NCBI GenBank assembly: GCA_963922205.1
Contig: CAWUHX010000393.1
Coordinates: 124,001 to 188,000, forward strand
Direction of reading: 5' to 3'
DNA from: Romanomermis culicivorax
Lineage: Eukaryota; Nematoda; Enoplea; Mermithida; Mermithidae
DNA: 64,000 bases
Of the stretch, positions 36,865-47,019 are shown piece by piece (the first letter of the stretch is position 1; each line of letters begins with the position of its first letter). The notes under the pieces were generated by a model. It was not told the origin of the DNA, ran no database searches, and saw nothing but the letters and a program-made list of their open reading frames with translations. The position numbers and the translations under genes are program-made.

Positions 36865-37276
36865 AAAAAAGCTTTCTGTACAGTAACTTTGTTTTCTTTG
36901 TTTTTGTTTTTCTTAACCTCATTTAAACCGGTTGTCTACTTTCTAATCTCGTCCGTGCTTTATTATTTTTGTACTAGTGTTTCCAGCGCACGTGCAGCCC
37001 ACGCTGCAACCACACAGTAAGATGACCGCCGGTGGCCTGCTACACGCCCCCACTTGCACCGCCCTTGGTCCTTGCCTCCGTTGCCGGATGCACTATTGTC
37101 GCCGCCCCAAAAATCGGCTCAAACTACCCAAACAACTACGCCCGCCCCGCTGTGTGACGCCGAAGAATCCTTCGGCAACCCCGGTGACGGCCTGTAGTGG
37201 CGGAGCCCTTCCCCTTGCATGTTTTTTGGTATTTCCTGACGATCGCTTAAGGCGATCTACTGCAAGGGGGGAGGGG
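36865..37276 (+). other. Element 1 3' region with purine tract in a hairpin
   Basis: Noncoding 3' end. The purine tract AAGGGGGGAGGGG (37264-37276) abuts the 3' LTR and would prime plus-strand DNA. It can pair with CCCTTCCCCTTGCA (37206-37219), enclosing a second hairpin GATCGCTTAAGGCGATC (37241-37257), so the tract would lie in a stem in RNA. Confidence 0.75.
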
Positions 37277-37852
37277 TGTTGTAGTGTGTTTTCCGCCGAT
37301 TTTTTATCGTTTTGTCAAAGCGCGTTAGAGGCCCGCAGGTGGCAAGTGGAGAGAGCAACGCGGACCACCAGTAGCCATCTTACTGTAGCACACGTCAGTA
37401 CGTGTGCGCTGGTCTCTCTCAATCATCATTATTAGTGTTATAATTTTATATGTTTACTTACTAGTTGTGCGCCCCGTTGGCCACCACTAGCCTATACTCG
37501 CCGCCTCCCACCACGCCTTTTCGCTTTTCTCTCGCCCATGCGTGGGAGTTGATTTTGCGTTTTTTATTCGTTCCGCCCATCTCCGTTTTGTTCACGTAAG
37601 TTTTCGTCTATTATTGTGTAGTATTAAAAGGTAGGAAAATCCTCGCCTTTCAATCTTGCGTAACAAGGGAGGCAATTAAAGAAAGCAGATCTTTCTTTAA
37701 TTGTTGGGACAATTAGTGTTGGGGTTTAAGTACTAGTAATTAGTTTATCGGGTAAACGTGGGCGTGGGAAGCACGTACATTAAGGACGCAACCTCGGAAT
37801 CCCAATCCTGCTCACGCCGCATCGTCTCCGCCCCAAAGGACAAGGTACAACA
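37277..37852 (+). repeat. 3' LTR of element 1
   Basis: Same length (576 bp) and ends as the 5' LTR, with about 13 differences by eye, followed by the target duplication CAAT (37853-37856). Confidence 0.93.
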
Positions 37853-37856
37853 CAAT

Positions 37857-38632
37857 CTAGCTCGCAAAAACAATAATATGACTAAACTGAGTTTGCTGAT
37901 TGTCTGCACAAGTGCTATATTTCCTGTTTTTTTTACATACGAAAAATTTTTTAGATCATTTCACCCCACAGGCCGACACTGGAACGTATTATTCCAAAAT
38001 TCTTCAAAGAATTTTTTCGACTCTGATTATTTATCCAACAAAAATTGCTATGTATTACACTATTAGACGATTGAATTATCCTAACCTTTGCAGTTTAACT
38101 TCGAAAATACTGTGAAATTTGTATGGATTTTCTATATGGCAAATTATTCTAATTTGCAACTTAAATGAATCATTAGCTAGACTAAAATTTTCTACATTGA
38201 CTGGGCTATCTAATACACTTATTCGGTTTTATTTGAAGCTTAAAATTATGCTTATTTTCCTTTTTAACCCTCCGTTTACTGAGTACTAGATCCGAGGTCT
38301 AGTAACAAGGTTTTTCCTAAATATTTCAGATTTCTTTATTTTCTTGATTTTATCAGCTATTACAAATGCTATCTGGCGCCTTTTGACAAAAAATTGAGCA
38401 TCCAAAAAATTTGGTTCTATTGTAAAATAGGAAACTATGCTGTGTGAGAATAGTTTGCATATTTCTGATTTTGCTATTTTTCAAACTTTTTTGTTTGAGT
38501 TGTTTGGAAGGGTTCACTGAAGTTATTTTGACGATTTTCTTCATGGAAATTAATTTTCTCTTGTGGTGGCCCTCAAAATTTGATCTCAACTAATAGCAGA
38601 AAAACATTTTTCCTATAACTGGAAGTGAAAAG
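37857..38632. other. Unique middle of the foldback element
   Basis: A+T-rich. No credible gene: the open stretches are short and start in LTR sequence. I see no transposase motif. Confidence 0.45.
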
Positions 38633-39107
38633 GAGCAACTGGAGCAAATGGTTAGGCGGGCAAATGTCCATGTGGAGCATTCATACCATTTGAGACTTGA
38701 GAGCAACAGCTTAAAACTTCTGTGCATGACAAAGGGTTAAGTGAGTAATTGTTTTTGTAAGGTCGGTGAGCAATTGTCACTGCGAGCAACTGTATGCACG
38801 AGCAATTGTTTAACGGGCAATTGTTTGCGAGCAATTGCCATTGTGAGCAATTGCACATGTGAGCAACTGTAAGGAGAGCAAATATTTATGAGCAATTGTT
38901 ATTGCGAGCATTTGTACCTGAGAGCAATTGCTGTGCGAGAAATTGTTCCCGAGCAATTGTTGACGAGCAATTGTTTGCGAGCAATTTTCCTAGAATCGAA
39001 TAATAGCTGGACTAAGTTAAAAAATCGTTGTAAAATTTAACTAATTAACTAATTATTAATTAACTAATTAATAATTTAATATAACTAAGTTTGTTGTAAA
39101 ATTTAAG

Positions 39108-39670
39108 TTCCGTGTAAGAGGTATGCTCAAAGCCTCAACCTGTAAAATTCTACTACTATGTAGAAAGTATGCCCAAAGCTCCTACAGGTAAGATTCGACT
39201 TCCATGTAGAAAGTGCCCCCCCCCCAAGCTCCAACAGGTAGAATTCAACCTCAATTTTCCTCGACTGACTCAAACGTTAAAATTGATGATGCAGTGTCTC
39301 TCAAAAAATTTTAAAAAACGCCTGAGGGTCAAAGGAAATTAAAATCCAGCATTTTTACTCATTTTTTTTGAAATTTTTACAAAACGTTTTGTTTGAGACA
39401 CGTTTTTTTTATGTATTTGAGACACATTTTTCGATCATTCCCTACCCTTAAGCATTGTTTTGGAGACACATTTTTTCACTGTTTAAGGACACGATTTTCC
39501 ATAACCAGTGAAGGTTTGGGCCTACTTTCTAGATGGAAGTAGAATTTTACATGTTGAAACTTTGGGCATACTTTCTACTCCACTTCACTCCCTGTATCAC
39601 CCTACACAGTAAACTTTGATGTATACATTTTGTACAGGGATATCTTTTGCGTACCCCTGTTTGGACCCCT
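39108..39670. repeat. Second, rearranged copy of the MITE
   Basis: The right end (TTTTGTACAGGGATATCTTT near 39630, then GTACCCCTG) matches the right end of 16446-17166. The 47-bp-type repeat (CTTCCATGTAGAAAGT and relatives) appears at 39130-39240 and 39520-39575. The left end is truncated and A+T-rich sequence (39255-39500) separates the two parts. Confidence 0.5.
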
Positions 39671-40472
39671 ATGAGGCTTATGAATCGTGGAAAATGAGGG
39701 TTATGAATCGTGGAACTGGAGAAGATAAATCCAATTTAGTGAAATCCAATTCACTAAGATTTAAATGATTTTGCAAATTTTTGCACAATCCAAAATCGAC
39801 ATATAAAAAAAGACCAGAAGAATCAAAAACCATATACTTCGTCATCATACACCAATTCCACCCTAATGGGCATCATCGACCCATGAGCCATGATACGGGA
39901 CCCCATTGTCATGGTCACTGCCTGTTATTCATCAGCCTACAAGATCCAAATTATGACGTCCAATATTTGTCACATGATCAATGGCTACATTAATCAGCAT
40001 GGAGTAATGTGGCATTTGGTGACTCCTGTAACATATCTACGGATGGCGACAGAGGTCACTTGTGGCTCAACAATGTCCACCCATAGTTATGGCTAACTTA
40101 CACAGAGTGAATTTTATACATATTATTTTCAGAAAGATTGCATTTGAAAAAATGGTAGGGTTACTGTTGGGGTTTGTGTTCAATTTCCATTATTGGTTGT
40201 GCAGGCGGAGCAGATGCCCCATAAGTGGCAAAGTATGATAATTTACATAACACCTTTTTCAGGCACTGTTTGCGTATTGTTGGTTATTTTTTATTATCAG
40301 TTTTTTCTAACTAAATGTGTACCAGGGTTGCTCATTCTGTATATAGTATTTTGTATTATTGTGGTCACCCTTTCAATTCCCAAGATAAGCTCAACATGAT
40401 GAAATGCTTGGCTCTGTGAGGTAAGGGATTATTAAGATGAGGAGACTAGAGGCCTGGGTAAATAATCCATCG
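39671..40472. other. No gene recognised
   Basis: Two open stretches (39781-39993 and 40193-40399, +) are short and have no recognisable domain; the second is hydrophobic. A fragment near 40370-40430 is related to the repeat at 14740-15065. Confidence 0.35.
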
Positions 40473-40856
40473 ATAATTTCGACCAGATTTTGTGAAACAC
40501 TTTACTTGATCTGAAGGATAATGGTGCAACGGACAATTGGGACGGGGGGGTACGTGTATAATGATGGTCGGCTAAACGCGGACTCGACGATTGCTTGCTC
40601 GTCGATATAAAACACAAAATAATTGCTTCGGAATAACCCACGTTTTACGCTTGCATAAAAATATCGACAACTCAATCAAAATATACACAAAAATCTGGTG
40701 GTTACATATTTTGGTGACCGTACCGTACTGTTAACCACTGGAACTCCCTGCCCCATTAAGGTGCATCCTATATCCGGGCATCCCTAAGCATTAATCGGAT
40801 ACATTAGTAATCGTTTCCTACAGTAGGACAGGCATTCGTAAAAACTCAAACGGAAA

Positions 40857-42196
40857 ATGACCCACCATACACGAGACCACTTAGAAGAAATTGTAAGAGA
40901 GCAAATCAATGAACTTTTTGCAGAAAATTTTCGAACTTTACACACACAATTGAGCAAAAACACTATGAATCCCACCCTGATAGACGATTTGAGAACGGCC
41001 AACATCCGTAACAGTATGACAAACAATTTTTATGCAAAACCTACAGTATTTAGGGGAGGAGTAACCCAACATTTCGGCCAATGGAGCAAGCGACTAGAGC
41101 AGTTCATGATACTACAAGGCATGAAAGATACTGACGAGCAACTCAAATTAGCATGTTTTGAAATTCATTTGGGTGGTGCGGCATTAGCAAAATTTAAAAG
41201 TTTGGAAAATTCTGAAAACCCACCCCAAACGTACGAACAGTATAAAACCGCATTTCAAGCATGTTTCCCCGACCACAGAGACACCGATTTACACCAACAT
41301 TTTTGCGCGAACGGAAACAAAAAAGATCGGAAACCGTCATTGAATTTTTGTTTGACCTCGAGCATGTAGCAACCCTTGCCTACCCCAATTTCAATTCAGA
41401 AGCACGAGAAATGATAATCAATCCCCTTTTCATGGAAGGCATGCAGACCGAAATTAGAGAGGCACTCAAGTACAAACGATTCACCTCCCTCACAGACATG
41501 TCTGACGAGGCAGCTTATGTTGAACAACAAATTTTCAGAAACCGATTGAAATCTAGCCCCATACCCCTCATATCCCCTGAATCGGAACCCACTCTTTCCT
41601 TAGGCAATCACACTGAACAGCAGGGAATCCTACATAAGTTAGAACAAGTCATGGAGTTGCAATTGCAAATACTGCAAAATTCTCAAACCCAACCCCAGCA
41701 TGATAACAGTAATTTGAGACAGATCACATGTTTTCAATGCAATCAAGTCGGGCATTTCGCCAGAAATTGTGATTCGCCAGGCACTCAGAAATCATGCAAA
41801 ATTTGCTTTAGGAGTAATCACATGACTCGAGACTGTAAAAGCAAATGCATTCACTGTTATCAGACAGGTCACAGATCCAGCCATTGCATAATTAAAAGCT
41901 ACTCAAATGTAGAGTGTTTTCTTTGCAAGCAGAAAGGTCACACGAGTAGATATTGCGCCAACCAAATGACCCCTAACGTCCAAAATTGCATTGAAGAGAG
42001 ACTACCCCCACCACAAATGAACATTGATGTCCCAGCCATGTACTCCACATTGCCCAATGTCCAGCATCGACCTCAACATGCTTCAAATACAGTTCTGCCC
42101 AGCAGTCATAAGCAGTTTGACCCCCAGTACGTCCTTGACATACCCCTTCCTGGAATAAGGCAGCATTTCGAAAATTGCATCACCAAAAAGCAGTGA
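40857..42196 (+). pseudogene. gag: Gag with four CCHC zinc knuckles, one frameshift
   Basis: The first frame (ATG at 40857) gives a retrotransposon capsid pattern (FRGGVTQHFGQWSKRLEQF ... YKTAFQACFPDHRD). At about 41310-41330, next to an A-run, it must change frame to continue as SETVIEFLFDLEHV, which runs to 42196. The nucleocapsid part holds four tandem CCHC knuckles (CFQCNQVGHFARNC, CKICFRSNHMTRDC, CIHCYQTGHRSSHC, CFLCKQKGHTSRYC), about 41730-41955, which bind nucleic acid. The knuckles are intact, so a single recent indel may be the only damage. No protease or RT follows. This gag is unlike those of elements 1 and 2, which have one CHHC-type knuckle. Confidence 0.75.
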
Positions 42197-42329
42197 CATG
42201 TTGAAATCCAAACTCCCCCAGCCAAAAATTGCACAGAAACATAAACATCCTGAAACCAGTGAGACGTCCAAACCTGAACCAGCATACAAAAAGGAACGCC
42301 AAATCTCTTCACAATTGCAGGGCCTCCCC

Positions 42330-42606
42330 ACAGACTCCAACACATTCCCCAGGCGAGAAACTTCTCTTCCTACCCCCAAAGCACGAAAAAATCGTAAAAT
42401 TCATTTTGCAGCTAGCATTTTCCAAAGTAAAAATAGTGGTATCTGCAGTTCAGTCTCAAACGACGTCAGCGAGCCCCAAATCCCCCATCCTGATACATGC
42501 ATCGACCCTGTTTCTTGTCCCCTCCCAATGACAGACCCCAACACATTCCCCAGGCGAAAAACTGCTCTTCCTACCCCCAAAGCACAAAAAATCGTAAAAT
42601 TCATTT
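42330..42606 (+). repeat. Direct repeat downstream of gag
   Basis: About 75 bp beginning CCAACACATTCCCCAGGCGA (42337) recur 202 bases later (42539), each running through CTACCCCCAAAGCAC to ATCGTAAAATTCATTT. A local duplication in the 3' part of the gag-only element. Confidence 0.7.
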
Positions 42607-43170
42607 ATTAGATATATTTTCATTTATTAATCTATCATCTCAAGGGTGTCTGGAATTCACACCCAAACATTCTTATAAATGCATGTGAAGCACTTTGTTT
42701 TGATCATCCCACACCCCATTGACCCAATTAAAGACGGACATAATTATTTCCACATTGGCACCTGGCCCTCATAATGCACATGAGAATACACATTCTGTAG
42801 GTACAATAATTCCCTCCAAACGTGTAAACACACCTGCCCATGTAGAAAGTACAGAAATCCCGACCCAGACAGAAGATTTAGGAGGAATGCATAGAAAACC
42901 GTAAAATACATGAAAAACTAAAAAACATAGAGGTGGCAAAGCATACTGTAGATTAAAAGCACATAAGCGTGGAAATTAGGAGTAAATTAAAGTAAGAGGT
43001 GTGGCGAAAGAAGCATACAGTAGGCGGAAACAGGTAAGCGGAGCAGCAATTGGTGGAAGAAGATGGACAGAAGCACGACCTCCCGCGACGCCCAGGGAGT
43101 GGCCAAAAACGTCGTATAAAAAGAGAAGCAAAGTGTGATTTTATTATTATTGTAATTCTTCGTTTTAAAC
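42607..43170. other. Noncoding part of the gag-only element
   Basis: No frame with recognisable content. Short open stretches on either strand have no domain. Confidence 0.35.
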
Positions 43171-43444
43171 CCGTGGCCATTCGTTCTTATTTGCAAGCAA
43201 CCATTTTTGAAAGCAGTTAAACCGAGTCATTTTTTTATTTGCAAGCAAGCGCGCCGTTATTTTTGTATACTCGACAAATCAAGCGATCATCGAGCCCGCC
43301 GAAACCGTATTGTTGAATCGCCCCCGTTTCCCCCGCGCTGTGGTAGCCGTATTGACCGCCCAATTGGTTAAAGTAAAGTGCTTCACACAAAATCTGGTCG
43401 TTACAATTTCAAGGTGTTTTCCAGTTGGATACCAAAGAGTCTGG

Positions 43445-44037
43445 AGAGAGTTCTAAGTTTCTAATGGTTTTATTAGGGTGTTGTTGGAGTGTTGCAAAAA
43501 AGTGATAACATAAAGTCATTTTTAAAACATATGAAGCAGAGAATATTTATTTAATAAATTGTGGAAATAAGCATCAAAACTAATAATCTAGATGAATAAA
43601 CCAATCACAAAATCTAAAAAGTTCTCCAAAGAGTATAATCTTGTACCTCTACAATGTATCAAAATTGTCAATGAGCCTCACCGGGGGGCTGTCGACCAAT
43701 TGGGCTGAAATTTTGATAAGCATAATAAAATCAATAAATATCATACAGTTTGAAGAGTTTAGCATGGGGTTTTCGCAAAAATCAATTTCGTAAAAAGTTG
43801 TGCAGGGCATCCAATAAATTTTAATGTTTGATCAATAGTGGCCAGAATGACTTTCTTTTTTAAATTCCTTTGAAGCATGATAATGTTGAATTGTTGCATT
43901 TAAAACTGACTGAATTAAATTGATTTAATATCACAGACCTGAATAACCTGCAGGTTAACAACTCGCACAGCCTGGCCAACTTTGTTTTTAGCATGGCATA
44001 CATATTGTCCAGTGTTCTTTTCAGTCACAATCCTGGA
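43445..44037 (-). pseudogene. Inverted, decayed copy of the vWA-Ig gene exons
   Basis: On the minus strand, 44037 down to about 43940 copies the Ig exon 6647-6747 (TGQYVCHAKNKVG is preserved), followed by intron sequence like 6750-6970 and a copy of exon 6968-7024 (about 43700-43640) that now has an in-frame TAG. The donor GTATTA of the parent exon has become GATATT. It belongs to an inverted duplication that also includes the Penelope insert at 44255-44795. Confidence 0.7.
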
Positions 44038-44254
44038 AGGATATATTTAAAATTATTTAGATTTATAAGGATGCACTTTTCACTGGAAAGATCCAAAAAC
44101 AAAAAAATGGCTGAGAAAATGAAGAAAAGCTGAAAAAATGGCTACAGTACGATAGCTATCCATGACAGAAAATGTTATCTTTGCAAGTTTTCAGTCAATT
44201 TTCGCAACCATTAATGCTCGTAAATAGCTCAAAAATGACTTTTGTGTTAAATGA

Positions 44255-44795
44255 TTTCTGTAGGTAGTAAGAGCATTGAAATAGGCCACATATGGAACCA
44301 AACATTCCTTAGAAGGGCAACAGACAGGAACCCAAATCTGAACTAGTACCCCCTACTCAGGATATATAGAACTTCCAAACAAGTCACTACTGGCCCCCAT
44401 GGTCCAGTGGTAGCCCTCTAGACTCTCAATCAAACGACTAGGGTTCAATACCCTGCACATGCGAACTTTGTAAAAAGAGTTTATTGTGGCCTGAGGAAGC
44501 TAGTAGGTAGACTACCGAAACGTTGCATTATCATAACCACTGCATTGTTTATTCATTGTGTGCCTACTAATAAAAATGTTATATAATCTTTATGCGATTT
44601 TAAGGCCAAGAAATGGACAATCATAACGTTATACACCAATGGCAAATAACCTTTGGCCAAGTCAAAACTGGACAATGTAAAATTTAGTACAAATTTTTTC
44701 TAGGTTATCACCATTGATAATATTGATTGGCTGATTATCACAGACATCATTCCTTAGACACCCATTTTCATGCAAATTAACTTACCAGCCTGCAG
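44255..44795 (+). repeat. Penelope-like tail, copy in the inverted duplication
   Basis: It matches the Penelope tail after 22400 (CATTGAAATAGGCCACAT, GAACCCAAATCTGAAC, the tRNA-like block near 44400-44455) and continues into sequence that is the inverse of 4155-4480. The far end (about 44760-44795) matches the exon end and donor at 4155-4175 inverted, so the host junction was duplicated together with the insert. It contains GCCTGAGGAAGC...CCGAAACG (44491-44523), a hammerhead-like core. Confidence 0.65.
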
Positions 44796-45850
44796 TGGTT
44801 CATGCAAAATGTAAAGACTCCTCCAAAAACGAAAGTGAAGTCCATAATAAAAGCTGAACAATTGTATATTTAGGTTTAAATAGTTTTCCCAATGTTGAAA
44901 TGAGACTTGGGTTGAGTTAGAGAAATATAATAAATAGATTAGAACCAAGAATAGACCTAATCAGCCACTTGCTAATTCACCTAATCAGGCCGAAACCTTA
45001 GGTAGAATAAGTTTGCAACAGTTCGGTCAGTCTCAAGTTCAACAAAGATCACCTGCTTTCATTCCGAGGAACTGCAGAAGATGTAGTAACACTCTGATTT
45101 CAAGCAACTTCCAATCAGGGACAAACCTAGAAGTCAGGCTGAGAATTGAGTTGCAAATGTAGACTTGCACACTGGGTGGCTCTGCAGATATCCGGGGTCT
45201 AACTTGCGTTCCCTCTGCTGCAAGATCACAATCAATTGTTCGAACGGTGGACGTTGTATTTGGGCGTAACTCCACAAATATACAATATAGAATAATATAA
45301 TATATGGCCGGTCTGGCCGCCGATTTTACTTTAATAAAAATAAACACAAAGAATGACGAAAAACATAAACAACTGGCACTTTTATGCACAGTGTCTATGA
45401 AAATCGGCGTCGACACACATTGCTTCGACTTTGGCTATTTCTTCGCAACCTGGAGATATACTATGTCCATCCCCGACACTAATATATATAACTTATAATA
45501 GTGTTAAGTGTGAAGCTTTTAATATTTTGGAAAATTATTTTTTGAGGAATGTGAAGTCGATCCAGCCAGCAGATTAGACAATGACAAGAGAGGCTGGCAA
45601 TTTGCATATCAAATTTGATCTTTTGTGCATCACTTGGATTTGCTCTTGCCCGACTTTTTAGCTATAATTGGTCCTTGATTATTGTTATTGATTTGGGCCA
45701 TCAGCATTGCCATAATTTATATATGATGAAATAGCTATGAATGTTTGTCTATGTATTATGTGGGTCTCAAAGTGGCCTTCTGTATTCTCAAGTAACTACT
45801 GCATCAAAATATTTTCAGATAATTTCAGGTCATCTGAGTAACCAATAGTT
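44796..45850. other. No gene recognised
   Basis: A 125-codon open stretch on the minus strand (45039-45416) has no domain I know. The region around 45170-45500 could be part of an LTR or an old gene. Left unassigned. Confidence 0.35.
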
Positions 45851-46381
45851 TTCAGTTTTTTAAATCAAAATTTGAATTTTTTAATCAAAATTTGAATTTT
45901 TTAATCAAAATTTGAATTTTTTAATCAAAATACGATTTTTTTTAAATTCAAATTTTTCCCCATTAAATTCACATTTTTCAATCAAATTGCACAATTTCGA
46001 TCAAAATTTACACATTTTTCTCGCTCAATTACCTCATTTTTCCGCCAAAAATGACAATTTTGTTTCTTCGGAATTCTAATTTCTTCCGTCCAAATCGGAA
46101 TTTTGTAATCGAAATTCATTTTTTTCATTTAGAATTCCAATTTTTGAATTAAGATCCACGATTTTGAGCTGAAGTTTGCATCTTTTCCGCCGCATTTCCA
46201 CATTTGCTCCGAATAAAATTTTGAGATTTTAATGAAAAGTTTGAAGTTTTTCGTCAAAATTCATAATTTGGAGCGAAAATTTGCGCCTATTTTGCTCAAT
46301 TTCCACAATTATGGGCTGAAAAAGTCTGCGATTTTATTGAAACATCTGAAAATTTTGTCCAAAAATTCGGCTTAGTCGATC
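45851..46381. repeat. A+T-rich imperfect repeats
   Basis: Three exact copies of TTTTTTAATCAAAATTTGAA-type sequence near 45870-45930 grade into looser AATTTTT/AAAATTC repeats. Similar sequence continues after element 2 (60019 on), so element 2 inserted into this tract. Confidence 0.7.
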
Positions 46382-46385
46382 AATA

Positions 46386-46980
46386 TGTTGGGGATGTGCT
46401 TACGGCAGTAGCAATCCCACATCTATGCAAAATTGGTGAATCGACAAAGTTACGATTCGACCAAAAAGGGCAATGTTTATCATTCTCATACTTTGGTGTG
46501 TTTCGGGCGAGTCGCGTCCGTTCTAAATTATATTTGTACTGTTTCGCCTAGTAAAGGCCGACGCTGACAGCCCCACACCTTATTTACATATTATTATTAT
46601 TATAATTATTTATTATTTATATTATTATTACTTGCGCATTGAGTGGTTGGAGGGAGTCGCCTTACACGGGTGCCAAGCCAAGGTGGAGCCCCAGTCCTTT
46701 TGGATATTATCGAAGTGAGTTCTGTGTATTTGTGTGAACCTTTAGGAGGCATCTGGGGAGACCCTGAGTGCCCTTCGATTGCAAGAGTTAGAGTTTCCAG
46801 TTACTTATTAGTGACTGAAGGTTGTGTTTATTTCTGCTTAAGGACTGTTGCACTGTGTTCAGTTGATTGCTAATAGGAAGCTCCTTTGAGTGACCTACAG
46901 TAGTCGATTGAGTACAAGCCGATAGGACTTGAGTTATATTGCTGACATCTTCGGATCTAAGCAGAGAAGTAAACATAACA
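46386..46980 (+). repeat. 5' LTR of element 2
   Basis: Runs TGTTGGGGATG to AAACATAACA. It contains an A+T-rich tract (about 46583-46630, TATTATTATTATAATTATT) that may hold the core promoter, and a donor-like CGAA|GTGAGT (46715). Confidence 0.95.
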
Positions 46981-46982
46981 AG

Positions 46983-46999
46983 TGGTGGCCCCTAACAGG
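46983..46999 (+). promoter_or_regulatory. Primer binding site of element 2
   Basis: TGGTGGCCCCTAACAGG begins two bases after the LTR and would pair with the CCA end of a tRNA. It differs from the TGGTGACCG site of element 1, so a different tRNA is used. The tRNA was not identified. Confidence 0.8.
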
Positions 47000-47019
47000 A
47001 TATTGATAGAAGGCCGAAA

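Larger units (their letters stand above)
23914..37852 (+). mobile_element. Ty3/gypsy LTR retrotransposon, element 1 (inactive)
   Basis: A complete but decayed element: 576-bp LTRs (23914-24489 and 37277-37852), both TGTTG...AACA, target duplication CAAT on both sides (23910-23913, 37853-37856), primer site, gag-pol in one ancestral frame, a third ORF with an exonuclease domain, and a purine tract. By eye the LTRs differ at about 13 positions, mostly transitions and several at CpG. The order protease, RT, RNase H, integrase is that of Ty3/gypsy. Its C+G-rich coding sequence stands out from the A+T-rich host. Confidence 0.93.
23587..38990. mobile_element. Foldback-type element interrupted by a retrotransposon
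   Basis: The left arm (23587-23913) and right arm (38633-38990) are arrays of an imperfect short repeat around CAATTGCTCGC, in opposite orientation. The outer ends match as inverted repeats (GGAAAATTGC at 23587, GCAATTTTCC ending 38990). Without the 13.9-kb Ty3 element and its duplicated CAAT, the original unit would be about 1.46 kb. The flanks share a 10-base direct repeat GAATAATAGC (23571-23580 and 38998-39007), a possible target duplication, although 6-7 bases separate it from the arms. The middle (37857-38632) is A+T-rich and noncoding. Confidence 0.65.
40473..43405 (+). mobile_element. Gag-only retroelement, ends tentative
   Basis: A gag gene (40857-42196) sits behind a tRNA-type primer site (TGGTGACCG, 40712-40720) and a segment ending ATCTGGTGGTTACA (40706). 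The right side ends with the close match ATCTGGTCGTTACA (43405), as an LTR pair would. The left segment also starts with CGACCAGATTTTGTG (about 40482), the inverse of that end, giving the usual inverted LTR tips. The two putative LTR bodies are not clearly alike by eye, so the ends are tentative. No pol is present: either a non-autonomous element or a relic. Confidence 0.5.

Noticed and set aside
36977..37435. 152-codon open stretch across the end of element 1
   Set aside because: Runs from noncoding 3' sequence into the LTR, and the LTR part recurs as an open stretch at the 5' end; no protein feature.
45039..45416. 125-codon minus-strand open stretch as a gene
   Set aside because: No domain, no splice context and an unusual hydrophobic/basic mix; consistent with chance in old repeat DNA.
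46643..46873. Open stretch in the LTR of element 2, repeated at 59708
   Set aside because: Identical in both LTRs simply because the LTRs are identical; no coding signal.
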